In this document: positions 23,266-33,207 of the stretch, piece after piece
How positions within the stretch are numbered: the stretch's first letter is position 1
Layout of the letters: each line of letters begins with the position of its first letter
Position numbers and translations under genes: made by a program
The notes under the pieces: model-generated
What the model was told of the DNA's origin: nothing
Databases searched by the model: none
Seen by the model: the letters and a program-made list of their open reading frames with translations, nothing else
DNA from: Nissolia schottii
Lineage: Eukaryota; Streptophyta; Magnoliopsida; Fabales; Fabaceae
NCBI GenBank assembly: GCA_003254905.1
Contig: QANU01000247.1
Coordinates: forward strand, 688,591 to 752,590
Reading direction: 5' to 3'
DNA length: 64,000 nucleotides

Positions 23266-26200
23266 TTAGTCCACGGGGATCTGCTTTAAATAAGCTGCAA
23301 TTGGCATTCCCATATACCCAACCAATAAGCAAAAGAGCCACTCCACAAAAGAGAGAGGTGTTGTGTTTGCAAAGGTTCCCAAGTACTCAACTATTATGAT
23401 TTGAAAGAGAGCAGTGCAACCAATGACAGCCACGAACACCTGATTTTCCATCATGCCCTTGAAAACATCTATCTCCTCCATCTCACGAGAGTTTATCTCA
23501 TTGAAAACCTGCACGACCAAATCAACCCACACATGGTTACGCCAAATTTACCCAACAGCTATGAATCATGGACACTAACACAAACACCATATGAACACTT
23601 CATACATAAGAGAGTTCAATAATTACCCAAATTTCATATGCTTTTTCCTTCTATCAAATTCAAATAACACTCTCAATTGCATCTTACCGTGTTAGTGCTT
23701 CATAGCTTGCTTACTTGTAAAAACTAAATATCATGCACTTAGGAAATTGATCTTCCATCATTTTTCAGTTCAGTTTTAACCTCTAAGCACCCCTGCTTCC
23801 ACAGTCAAAGGTTGCCTTAAGCACATCAGTGTCAAAGTGGAGTCCTTGAGAAGGTTTACCTGACAGAAGACAAATGAGTTGAAGATGAGCGTGTTCAAGA
23901 CCACATCAGCATTTGGGCCCCTGAGAAAGAAGACCCATTTCCCTACTGCCTGAAGAAACCATATCACCACAAACTGATACAAAGATTGTCCTAAGATATT
24001 CCTCCACATGACGTTGCTGATGAAGTTCCCCTTCCTCCCCACTGGCGTGCGCTTCATCAGATCGTCATTCGGAGGCTCAGTTGCGAGTGCGAGTGCTCCC
24101 AGCGTGTCCATTATCATGTTCACCCACAAAAGTTGTACAGCTGTGAGGGGCGCGCTTCCTGAAGAGCAAATGCATGTAGAATCATAAGATGAAGAAACAG
24201 AACAAGTGTTTTTTATGTAATTGTAACCTAAAGTTGAACATTTTTTTGGCCAGATGCGGTCACGATGCAACCAATTTCGGCGAATTAGAATCTCAGCACA
24301 ATTGCGACGCAATGCAGTTAACTAGTTAAGGTGTGGCTGCATCACATGATGTTGTCCACAATTTAAAACCCCCGTAAGCACATATTCCCCACTACTATGA
24401 TGGAAAGGAACAGGAAGTGAATTTCGTAATCGAAGTTAGGCTAGTATCATAACCTGTCAAGCAGGCCGATGAGAAGTTCACTAATAATGCTACCACATTC
24501 ACAGTCAGCTGGAACTGCACGAATTTCTGAATATTTATGTAAACAGAACGTCCCCATTTGGCCACCGTCACTATTGTGGAGAAATTGTCATCCAGAATTA
24601 TGACATCTGCACTCTCTTTAGCAACCTGTGCACAAAATTATTGAAATCAGCCTGATCTCTAGCATTATAGAATGTCAGAGGTTTGGTCAAATGGCCAAAA
24701 TTAAGCACATTTTCCTGACCATTTTCCTTTTTCTATTGTTTCGGTCTCAGATATTCGACCATTCTTTTCACTGCCCTCGTTAAAATGATAGCAACAAGCA
24801 TTGAATACCACGGGCTCACCTCAGTTCCAGCAATTCCCATAGCAAGTCCAATGTCAGCTTCATGAAGAGCTGGGGCATCATTCGTTCCATCACCAGTAAC
24901 AGCTACAACCTCCCCAAACGTGGTTCGCAGGTGTTTCACCAACGTATGTTTGTCTAAAGGTGAGGATCTAGCCATAACCTGCAAGAAGGAAAAAAAAAAA
25001 AATTAAACATTGTGCTAATCAAAGCATCAACCTCTTTACGCGTTGAAGTTTGAATCAATCAAAGATGTAATGCATTTAGAAACTATGTTGCACCTGAAGT
25101 TTGGGAACCAGCTCAAACAACTCCTCCTGAGTCTTGTGTCTAAATTCAGGACCTTCAATGGCTATGCCATCATCGGTTAAGATCCCACACTCCCTGGCTA
25201 TAGCCTTTGCGGTATTAATGTTGTCTCCCGTGACCATCCTCACCACTATTCCGGCCGAACGGCACACCATAACAGACTCCCTAACGCCAGGGCGAACGGG
25301 ATCCTTGATGCCAACAACTCCAATGCAGGTGTAACCGGAAGCAGGAATAGGATCTTCAGGGGAGAACCCACTCTCCAGCTCCACGTAGGCAAGGCACAGA
25401 GTCCTGAGCGCCTCACCGGCAAACTGGTTGATTGTGCTGTTGAGAAATTTGCTTGCTTCTTCATCGAGGGGCACGACGTCGCCGCTCGAGTTTATCACCT
25501 TGTCACAAGCGGCCAGGATTATCTCAGAAGCACCTTTGCAATGCGCTCTCAAACCCCCTCCCTCGGGGAGCTCCAGAACCACGCCCATCCTCTTCTTCTC
25601 GGAGTTGAACGGCTCAACCTTGACAAGCCTGCACGACTCCCTCTCCGCCCGAGAGTCGCCGCCGAGGGATAGGCCGAACTCCAATATTGCAGACTCAGTC
25701 GGAGTCCCCAAAATCTCGCGCTTGCCTCTTCTGTTGACCACAACCTCTCCACCGGTGTTATTAAATATGGACTGCAGGAGAAGTTTTAGAGCAGAGTCCG
25801 GGAGCTCGGATCGCAAACTCGACTCGTCATTGCCCGCTTCCCTGCTGCTCATACAGATGCAAGTTTTCACAACCGTCATGCGGTTGGTCGTTAGAGTCCC
25901 GGTCTTGTCACTGCATATGGTTGTGGCCGATCCCATGGTCTCGCAAGCAGCCAGATGCCTCACGAGGGCCTTGTCGTTCATCATCTTCTTCATCGCGAAG
26001 GCGAGGCTCAGCGTCACAGCCAGCGGCAGCCCCTCGGGAACGGCGACAACAACAATGGTGACCGCAATGGCGAAGAACTCCAGCATCGCCAGGGCATCGT
26101 CCGCCGACCACCACCAGAACCTCCCTTCCCGCATCTTGCGGCCCATCAGCCCTTTCACCAGAACCGCGAAGGTGACCACCGCGAAGAACAGGCCTATCTT

Positions 26201-27529
26201 CCCGATGATGGTCGCCACTCCGTTCAGCTTCACCTGCAGCGGGGTCTCGTCGTCCCCGCCCTCGCTCAGCGTCGCCATCAGCTTCCCCCACTGGGTCCTC
26301 ATCCCGACCGTGGTGACCAGCATGGTGCACGACCCGTCTTGGACCTTGGTTCCGGAGAGAAGGAACGGGTTCTGGGACGTGACCATCACCGGCTCGCTCT
26401 CTCCGGTCAAGCTGGACTCGTCGATCAGCACCGAGAACCCGGAGACGAAGAGCCCGTCCGCGGGGACCTGGTCTCCGATCGCGAGATGCACGATGTCGCC
26501 AGGGAGCAAACCGTAAATCGACATCTTCTGCCTGTAACCGTTTCTCGTGACCTGAACGGAGATCTTCTTCTTCTCCTTGTCCAAATCCCTGAACTGCAGC
26601 GACTGGCGGTAGTCGCTCGTCGCGGTCACGAACACCACCAGCAGGATGCTCGCAACGATTCCCAGGCCGTCGTGGGCGCCCTTGGGCCACCCCTCCGTCG
26701 CGATGCCGACCACGAGGGACACGAAGGCGCACGCCCCGAGGATCATGAGGGTCATGTCCTGGAGGGCCTCGTAGACGAAGATCCAGAAGCTGCGCACCTC
26801 GCTCTCCGCGAACTTGTTGATCCCGAACACCTCCTGCCTCCTGAGCCGCGACTCGGAGTCGCCGCCGAGGCCCTTGGCCAGCGACGTCGAGAGCTTCTGC
26901 GCGACGCCGTCGACCCCGCCGTGGAATTTCAGCTTCTTCACGTCGTGGCCTTCGACGATGGACCCCAGCTCCTCGGCGTCGATTTGATAACCCGCCGCTT
27001 TGACTTCCTCGGGCACGGAGTAATCGCTTGGTTGCACGCCTGCGTGTATGATCGAGAGGTAAACACATCGGTTGTTGATTGAATGCACGACGATGTTTTA
27101 GAATTTAATTCTGAAGAAACTTGCCTTGGATGAATTGGAATGCAGCTTTAGAGACCAAAACAGCAACCCTCAGCTTCTCCTGCATCAAGGAGAGAATAAT
27201 AACTGAGTATCGGATACATATTCGGTTATCCGGTACGGGTACGACGACCATATTCGAAGTATGGGTGCTTCTTAGATCGTGGAGAAGAACAAAAACCACA
27301 GAGAAACAGTTAATACAAACAATAAGCAAGCATGTAGAGATGGATAAGATACCTGATTGGTGCGACGCATGGCAGCCGCTTCTTCTCGCTTGGAGAGATT
27401 GGCGGTGAAACGAAAACGCCTTTTGGGGTTCTTTACGACCCCACATAGTTTCCTCCATTTCTCAAGAGCTTCTTCAGTTGAGTTCTTAGACTTCACCCCT
27501 CCAAAATTCTCATTTAAATAACTCTCCAT
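23266..27529 (-). CDS. Autoinhibited P-type IIB Ca2+-ATPase, ACA1/ACA2-like, seven exons, 1016 aa
   Basis: Exons in transcript order are 27529-27353, 27179-27125, 27039-25094, 24978-24820, 24625-24454, 24158-23860 and 23508-23266. All join in frame and give 1016 aa, close to Arabidopsis ACA1/ACA2. The enzyme pumps Ca2+ out of the cytosol using ATP, at an endomembrane or plastid-envelope location in this subgroup (family knowledge). The N terminus [13 protein letters not shown] and the basic stretch [20 protein letters not shown] (about 25-44) form the calmodulin-binding autoinhibitory region. Also visible are LTGES (actuator), [10 protein letters not shown] (membrane segment 4), DKTGTLT with the phosphorylated Asp at 455, KGASE (nucleotide binding) and GDGTNDAP (about 755-762). 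Intron 2 uses a GC donor. The 5' half of exon 3 is strikingly GC-rich. Start: first ATG, with the family N terminus. Confidence 0.95.
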
Positions 27530-27582
27530 TTGCCCTGCCGCGTTTTTTCTTCTTTGAACGCTTCTATTATTTTATCAAGCGA

Positions 27583-27595
27583 TATATATAAAAAA
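27583..27595 (-). promoter_or_regulatory. Possible TATA box of the Ca2+-ATPase gene
   Basis: On the minus strand TTTTTATATATATCGC lies about 55-65 bases before the start codon. This is plausible as a TATA element with a short 5' leader, but plain AT-rich sequence is an alternative. Confidence 0.35.
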
Positions 27596-27599
27596 AGGG

Positions 27600-28555
27600 C
27601 ATGTTAACGGTAGCTCGTGTTATGCAGTTACACTGTAACAGCAACCTATAGTACATAGCATTCTTACAAATTAAAGGTTAGCTTATGAAGCCATTAATTC
27701 CCGGTGCGATTTCTTCGATCGTGTCGTATAGTTAGTTAGAATCATAGTTATTGTGTGGGAGAGATGAAGAAGAAGAAGCAGAAGAGGGAAACGAATGAGT
27801 GAGGATCCGAAATTTGGTAGTGATTGAGAATGAATAACGGTGTCTCTGTTATTGCGGGAGAGAGTGGGGATGAACGATATGGGCGGGTTAGTCAACGGCT
27901 GAACCTTATTTTAAATAAATTAAAATTAAATTACTTTTTGGAAAAAGAAAATTGAGAAATATTGAATGAAAGAATCACTTTAATAAAAGAGATATAAATA
28001 ACGGACTATTAGTTTTACAAGCGGAGTGTTACATACTCAGCATTTTATGATGAAGATGCGAGTTCAGCATTATTACCGAATAAGAGAATACAAACACCTA
28101 AGTAATAATGATTATTCGTGGGAAAAACTAGGGTATGACCGTATACTCTCAAAACCAAATCTTACCAATAACCAAAACCAAGTTTCACCATTGATCATAA
28201 TATGATGAAGACCGATGAATAATTTTTTAGAGATTTCTTATTATACAATAGGGATTAAATTTCTTTTCTCTGACTTTCTGACAAACGTAAATTAAAATAG
28301 TGAAAATTTTGAAGAGTTGAATTGGAGATCAATGTTGAATTATTTTGAGAATTTAGATATAGAATGAAGATTATAAGAACAAAAATGCTTTGTCTACACC
28401 AATATATCAATATTCGTGATTGTTTGGAGATTGTATTCGTTTTGATCGAAAGTAATGGAAGAAATCGTTCAAATGCTAGAGAATGTTGTAATTTTTTGTG
28501 CTTTTTTGCTTGTTCATGGAGTGTGTTTGTTGACATGAGAAATTTTGTGTTTAAA
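27600..28555. other. Upstream region of the Ca2+-ATPase, no gene seen
   Basis: AT-rich DNA. The minus-strand open frames here (27683-27895, 28255-28581) show no domain, no codon signature and no recognisable relatives, so they are not called. Confidence 0.6.
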
Positions 28556-28559
28556 TTGT

Positions 28560-28998
28560 AGATACACAAATGCACAAACATTATACTTGTTATTGCACAA
28601 ACTTTAATATGAAATATGCATAGACATTATAATCCTCAAATTTAATTCACGTTCTGTTACATATCCGAATTTATTTAATACAATGCACAAACATTATAAC
28701 AGGTAAAACACAAACTTTATGTGTGCTATTGCACAAACAATACACTTATATTTTCATAGTACAAATCACGATTTAAAAAATGTACAAACATTATAAGTTT
28801 AAATAGTAAGCACACAAATGCATAATCATTATACGTGATAATGCACAAACTTTATTCGAAGCATGCACAAACTTTACAGACGATGATTAGATTATAGGTA
28901 ACTTATAGTTAAGTATTCTGCAGAATCTGATATATGCACAATCTTTATATGGTTGTGCGCACAAACATTATCTGATGGAATGCACAAACATTATTTTA
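28560..28998. repeat. Dispersed cluster of TGCACAAACATTATA motifs
   Basis: In about 440 bp the motif TGCACAAACATTATA or TGCACAAACTTTAT occurs more than ten times at irregular spacing (for example at 28571, 28595, 28685, 28730, 28843, 28865, 28934 and 28981). All copies are in the same orientation. No terminal structures or coding potential are visible. It is not a regular tandem repeat and its origin is unknown. Confidence 0.7.
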
Positions 28999-29356
28999 AA
29001 TCCAATAGGACACAAGTTCTATTTTAAAACAATACTTTTTTTTCCAAAAAATAAAAATTCAACAACTTTTTTTTCAAATTTTTTTTCCAAAAATGATTTT
29101 TTAAAGGAAAAAACAATTTTTTTGAAGAAAAAATATATTTTTTAAAAAATCTTAATTCCTATTTTAATAAGAGTCAAAATGTATATTAATTAAACAAAAT
29201 GAAATCAACTTTTATTTTAATAAATTCCAAACATGGTAATTAATATCTATATCAATTTCATTTTCATCTTATGTAATTTTAAACATGTTAACTAATTTGT
29301 AATACAAATCAATTCAATTCAAATTATTTGTCATTTTATTTGATTCTAGACGCACC
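28999..29356. mobile_element. Truncated copy of the TAA-type MITE found at 30374-31014
   Basis: From about 29000 the order matches the 3' half of the 30374 element: a T-rich and A-rich block, then ATTTTAATAAGAGTCAAAAT, AAACAAAATGAAATCAA, AATTCCAAACATGGTAATTA, and an end GATTCTAGACGCACCC followed by TAA. The 5' inverted repeat is missing, so this copy is truncated or recombined. Confidence 0.6.
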
Positions 29357-30373
29357 CTAACATCGGCCAAATAGTGTTTCAATGATAGGCTACAATTAAT
29401 TTTAAATATGCATAGTCTATACTTGATTTTTATCAAAATTGGATAGTGTAAAATGATTAATATTCAAATACGTTTACCCAAAGAGAGTGCCTCAATACTC
29501 ACAAGTCAGATACAATTCTGAAACAAATTGTCCTTTATAAACACCAAAGTCGGCGGGGGCGAAGGCTCTTGAACTCATGGTCATGTTTTCGAAACCCACA
29601 ATGGGCAGTTTTATTTTTTCGACCAAAAAAAGAAGCTTGGGATCAAAACTTAACTGGTAAGAAAATACAAGTGATTTTTCCTAAACATATTTTTCTTTTA
29701 TGGGTAAGGTAAAACACAATTTGCATCTACCATATCATGGTTTGAGGTCAAAACTCAACCAAACATACTGCCCCACAAGCTTGAACAAATGGCGCCTAGT
29801 TGAAGCCAGCTACAACACCGATTCAATGTACTTGATGAAACAAATATGATGTTTTCATTTGGACATCTAAAGCGGATTTATCTCTTGAAGGTGTGTTTGG
29901 CAGTTGGGTACCATGACTAAGTCCATAAAATATTGTATTCCCCTTCTAAACCCAACTTGCAAACGCACCCTAAAATGAAAAAGTGAGAGGTTGTCATCCA
30001 TCAAATGATTGTGGAACCAATGAACAAATGTACAATACACTTCATTGATCTAATTATGGAGAGACCCGTCTTAATCACTTCAAAGGGAAACAAACTTCAG
30101 AAGATCCTAATAATTTTAGGATGAAAAATGATTATCGATGCCATCCTGCTAATCACAACATTGAAAAAATTCATCACACGCACACAAACAAATAACAGTT
30201 CTGGCGTTGAATTAAACAAAATCGTTGACCTAAAACACTGACCATTTTATCAGTAATCACACAATCAATATCATCATTTCATAATCCATAACAAGACAAA
30301 ACCCAAAATGATGTAAAGCACAACCTCAAAACTAGTCAGCAAGACATCAATGCCTACATCAAACAGACCCTAA
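29357..30373. other. Intergenic DNA with one very short MITE
   Basis: No gene recognised. An 81-bp inverted-repeat unit at 29890-29970 is listed separately; the rest is AT-rich non-coding sequence. Confidence 0.6.
29890..29970. mobile_element. Very short MITE-like inverted repeat, 81 bp
   Basis: The left end GGTGTGTTTGGCAGTTGGGT and the reverse complement of the right end GGGTGCGTTTGCAAGTTGGG are clearly related, with only about 40 bases between. The ends resemble those of the 30374-31014 element (GGGTGTGTTTGG). No perfect target duplication is seen. Confidence 0.5.
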
Positions 30374-31014
30374 GGGTATGTTTAAAATCAAATAAGATGG
30401 AAAATGATTTGATTGACAAATCATTTTCTATGTTTGGTATCTTAAGAAAAAAGAATTAATTTGACTTCCTAAATCCATGAGAATTCAAGTTGCTTACATT
30501 AAAAATTCTAGCACTTTTATAAGGATTTTCTTAGAATTAAATTCATTTTAACACAAAAGACTATTTTATCTCTATTCAATTAATTAAATTTACAAACTCT
30601 ATCATCTTCACCAAATCAAACTTATTATTATAAAAGACTATTTTACTCCCTTTTTTTTCAAAAGATTTTCCTTTTCAAAAAATATTTTTGTTCCAATTTT
30701 TTTTTAAATTCCGAAAAAAATTTACCAAAAACATTTTTTTTTTCAAAAATGATTTTTTCTAAAAAAAAAATATTCTTTCAAAAAATATATTTTTTCAAAA
30801 TTTTTTTTAAAAAAAAATTTCAATTCCTATTTTAATAAGGGTAGAAATGTAAATTAATCAAACAAAATGAAATCAATTCCTAACAAATTCCAAACATGAT
30901 AATTGATTTCTAAATCAATTTCATTCCCATCTTATGTACTTAGTTCCAAACATGATAATTGATTTACAATTCAAATCAATTCATTTCTCATTTCATTTGA
31001 TTCCAAACACACCC
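30374..31014. mobile_element. PIF/Harbinger (Tourist-like) MITE, 641 bp, with TAA target duplication
   Basis: The left end GGGTATGTTTAAAATCAAAT pairs with the right end, whose reverse complement is GGGTGTGTTTGGAATCAAAT. The element is flanked by TAA on both sides (30371-30373 and 31015-31017), the 3-bp target duplication typical of PIF/Harbinger. The interior has an extreme T-run and A-run block at 30640-30815 and no coding capacity. Confidence 0.75.
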
Positions 31015-31884
31015 TAAAGGACCAATGCACTAACATCTAATAGGCTAAAAATGAATTGACCATCCTCCAACAGTTGAGATTCAACAATTATACCGGAGTG
31101 TTAAAATGTTAGGTGGAATTAGTCGACAAACAGCATTAAGGAGCTGTTCATCAGTGGATCTCAGCAGTTGCCTGGCTGCCTGCTGACTAAACAGTTCTCA
31201 CTTTATGCACCATAGCTCAAGGCCGCTCTAGAAAATTAGAGAGACCAACAATACAAGTGCAAACTAAACCCCAACATTCCAAGTGCTTATGACGCATAAT
31301 GGTTCAAGTACTTCACTATGTGTCTTTCATAACATTTGCAAAATTATTTATCAACTTTCAGGAACTAAAGCTGATCAGAGTGCAATATTTTCAAAATACC
31401 CCTTACTCATCAAGAAAGCCAAGTTGTAACTACATTGACCATTTTCTAGCTGGAAGTATTGCCCATGGCGTCAGGTAAAAGAATTCCTTAACCACAATGC
31501 GTGAATGTAAGAGAAACCTAAGTCTATGCAACCCAATGAGTGGAGTAGAATAATAAATAATCATGCTACTCGTAGAGATCATCAGATCAACACTTGCATG
31601 TCCCAAGGCTGGCCTAGCTATGCCAGTGACATTCTAAGAAATAACCAAATGCAGACTTTCTAAAAGGATCCTAGACCTATGCATGAAAATGACGTTTACC
31701 ATACAACCATAATGGTCCCAACTCAGACAATAGGTAACAACTGAAAGGGCAAACAAAAATATAACACATTCATCCAGCGCCACGTGATATTACAGAAAAT
31801 CGGTAATAACCAATAATATACCAGAAAACTCCAACAATAAGTAACAGCAACACATTAGAATTCAAAACACTGAATGGAAAAATT
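31015..31884. other. Intergenic DNA, nothing recognised
   Basis: Non-coding sequence of somewhat higher GC than the neighbouring MITEs; no domain-bearing frame, repeat or RNA gene identified. Confidence 0.55.
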
Positions 31885-32231
31885 GGGATTAATCAGCAGG
31901 TTCATATAGTTTAACACAATTTTCAATTAGGTTCTCATGGTTTATAAGTTTTTAATCAGGCCATACATGGAATAAAATTTTACAATCACGTACCGGGAGC
32001 AAAAGTTTTTGTTAGATTGAATAATTTTATGTTTGAGATTACAAAATTGGGTGGAGACCTATTAAATTATATAGAAATTCAAAAGTTTTTGTAACAAGGG
32101 GTTGCTCCAAGGAGTCAAGGACTCGACTACAAAATTTTATCAAATGTAGGGACCTGATTAAAGACTTTATAACTATAGGGACTTAATTGAAAATTGGATC
32201 AACCTATAGGGACTTACAAATTAATTAAACC
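31885..32231. mobile_element. Inverted-repeat element (MITE), about 345 bp
   Basis: The left part ACAATTTTCAATTAGGTTCT, followed by TTATAAGTTTTTAATCAGGC, pairs with the reverse complement of the right part, CCAATTTTCAATTAAGTCCC followed by TTATAAAGTCTTTAATCAGG. The arms extend about 130 bp each. The outer ends and target duplication are uncertain. Confidence 0.55.
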
Positions 32232-32766
32232 AAAACAATTATTAAACACACGACAACATAAAACTTGCGAGCTCTAAACCTCTATACTCATCACCAAACA
32301 TACTCCACTACGTTTTTAGATATGTTTTAGATGTGTTGGGAATAAAAAACGAGAAAGAATTGGAAAGGCATTAATCAAGGTAGCTAGCTTTCAAAGGTTC
32401 AAGGATTGAAAAGTTGAAACCAATTACGTTTGTGTTAATCAAAGAGTGCAGAATTTCAAAGCAAACAAGAATGCATTCGAAAACCTAACCCCCAAATGAT
32501 CTGGAGATCAATACAAATACATCAATCATCAAGCTACAACCACTTCCCAGCAAGAAAAAAAAAAAAACACACCACAAGGATAACAAAATCAAAAAGCCAA
32601 AAAGTATTACCAGCAATAACTTCAAACATAAAATTGCCTCCAAATGCTTGAATTGGTTCATATAATATCCATAAAAAAAGGGGTAAAAACAACAATACTA
32701 ATACTAATAAATTATAATCAATTAAAATCTAACAAAACCGAGTTCTTGCAAGGAGGGGAAGAAAAC
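32232..32766. other. 3' flank of the L26 gene
   Basis: AT-rich DNA that presumably carries the 3' untranslated region and terminator of the L26 gene on the minus strand. Nothing else is recognised. Confidence 0.55.
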
Positions 32767-33207
32767 CTAATCGACGTTCTGCATGATGTCTTCGGGGGCG
32801 AACTTGGTTCCCTTCTCCTTATCGGTGGCGGCGCGCCCCTTGGCCTTGCGCTCGAGGAGGGCCTTGCGGTCCTTGTCGAGCCTGAGCTTCGTGACGACGA
32901 CCTTCGAAGGGTGGATTCCGACGTTGACGGTGGAGCCGTTCACCTTCTCGCGCGTGATGCGCTCGATGTGGACCACCCACTTGCGGCGGTAAACCTGCGT
33001 GATCTTCCCCTCGCGGCCCTTGTAGGTGCCGCGCACCACCTGCACCTCGTCCTCCTTCCGCACCGGCATCGAGCGCACGTTGTACTTGGAGCGGAGGTCG
33101 GCGGAGAGCGGCGCGCTCATCAGCAAGCGCCGGACGCTCGACGGCGCCGCGAAGTGCGCCTTGCGGCTCTTGCGGCGGCTGCTAGAAACCCTTGGGTTGA
33201 ACTTCAT
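32767..33207 (-). CDS. RPL26: 60S ribosomal protein L26 (uL24), complete, 146 aa
   Basis: A single uninterrupted frame encodes the complete protein, and 146 aa equals the length of Arabidopsis RPL26. It is a structural protein of the large cytosolic ribosomal subunit, near the polypeptide exit tunnel (family knowledge). The basic N terminus [19 protein letters not shown] and the block [20 protein letters not shown] are characteristic. The KOW motif is at about residues 51-78 ([20 protein letters not shown]). The C terminus is charged and ends in MQNVD. The coding region is GC-rich compared with its flanks. The leader before the ATG is a purine-rich GAAGGAAGGAAAA stretch on the coding strand, common in plant ribosomal protein genes. 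No disruption is seen, so it looks functional rather than a processed pseudogene. Confidence 0.95.
   Translation of the reverse strand: MKFNPRVSSSRRKSRKAHFAAPSSVRRLLMSAPLSADLRSKYNVRSMPVRKEDEVQVVRGTYKGREGKITQVYRRKWVVHIERITREKVNGSTVNVGIHPSKVVVTKLRLDKDRKALLERKAKGRAATDKEKGTKFAPEDIMQNVD

Noticed and set aside
25428..27082. Long plus-strand and alternate minus-strand frames across the Ca2+-ATPase exon 3 (362-386 codons)
   Set aside because: They are shadows of the GC-rich pump exon; translations are low-complexity Arg/Gly or unrelated and lack family matches.
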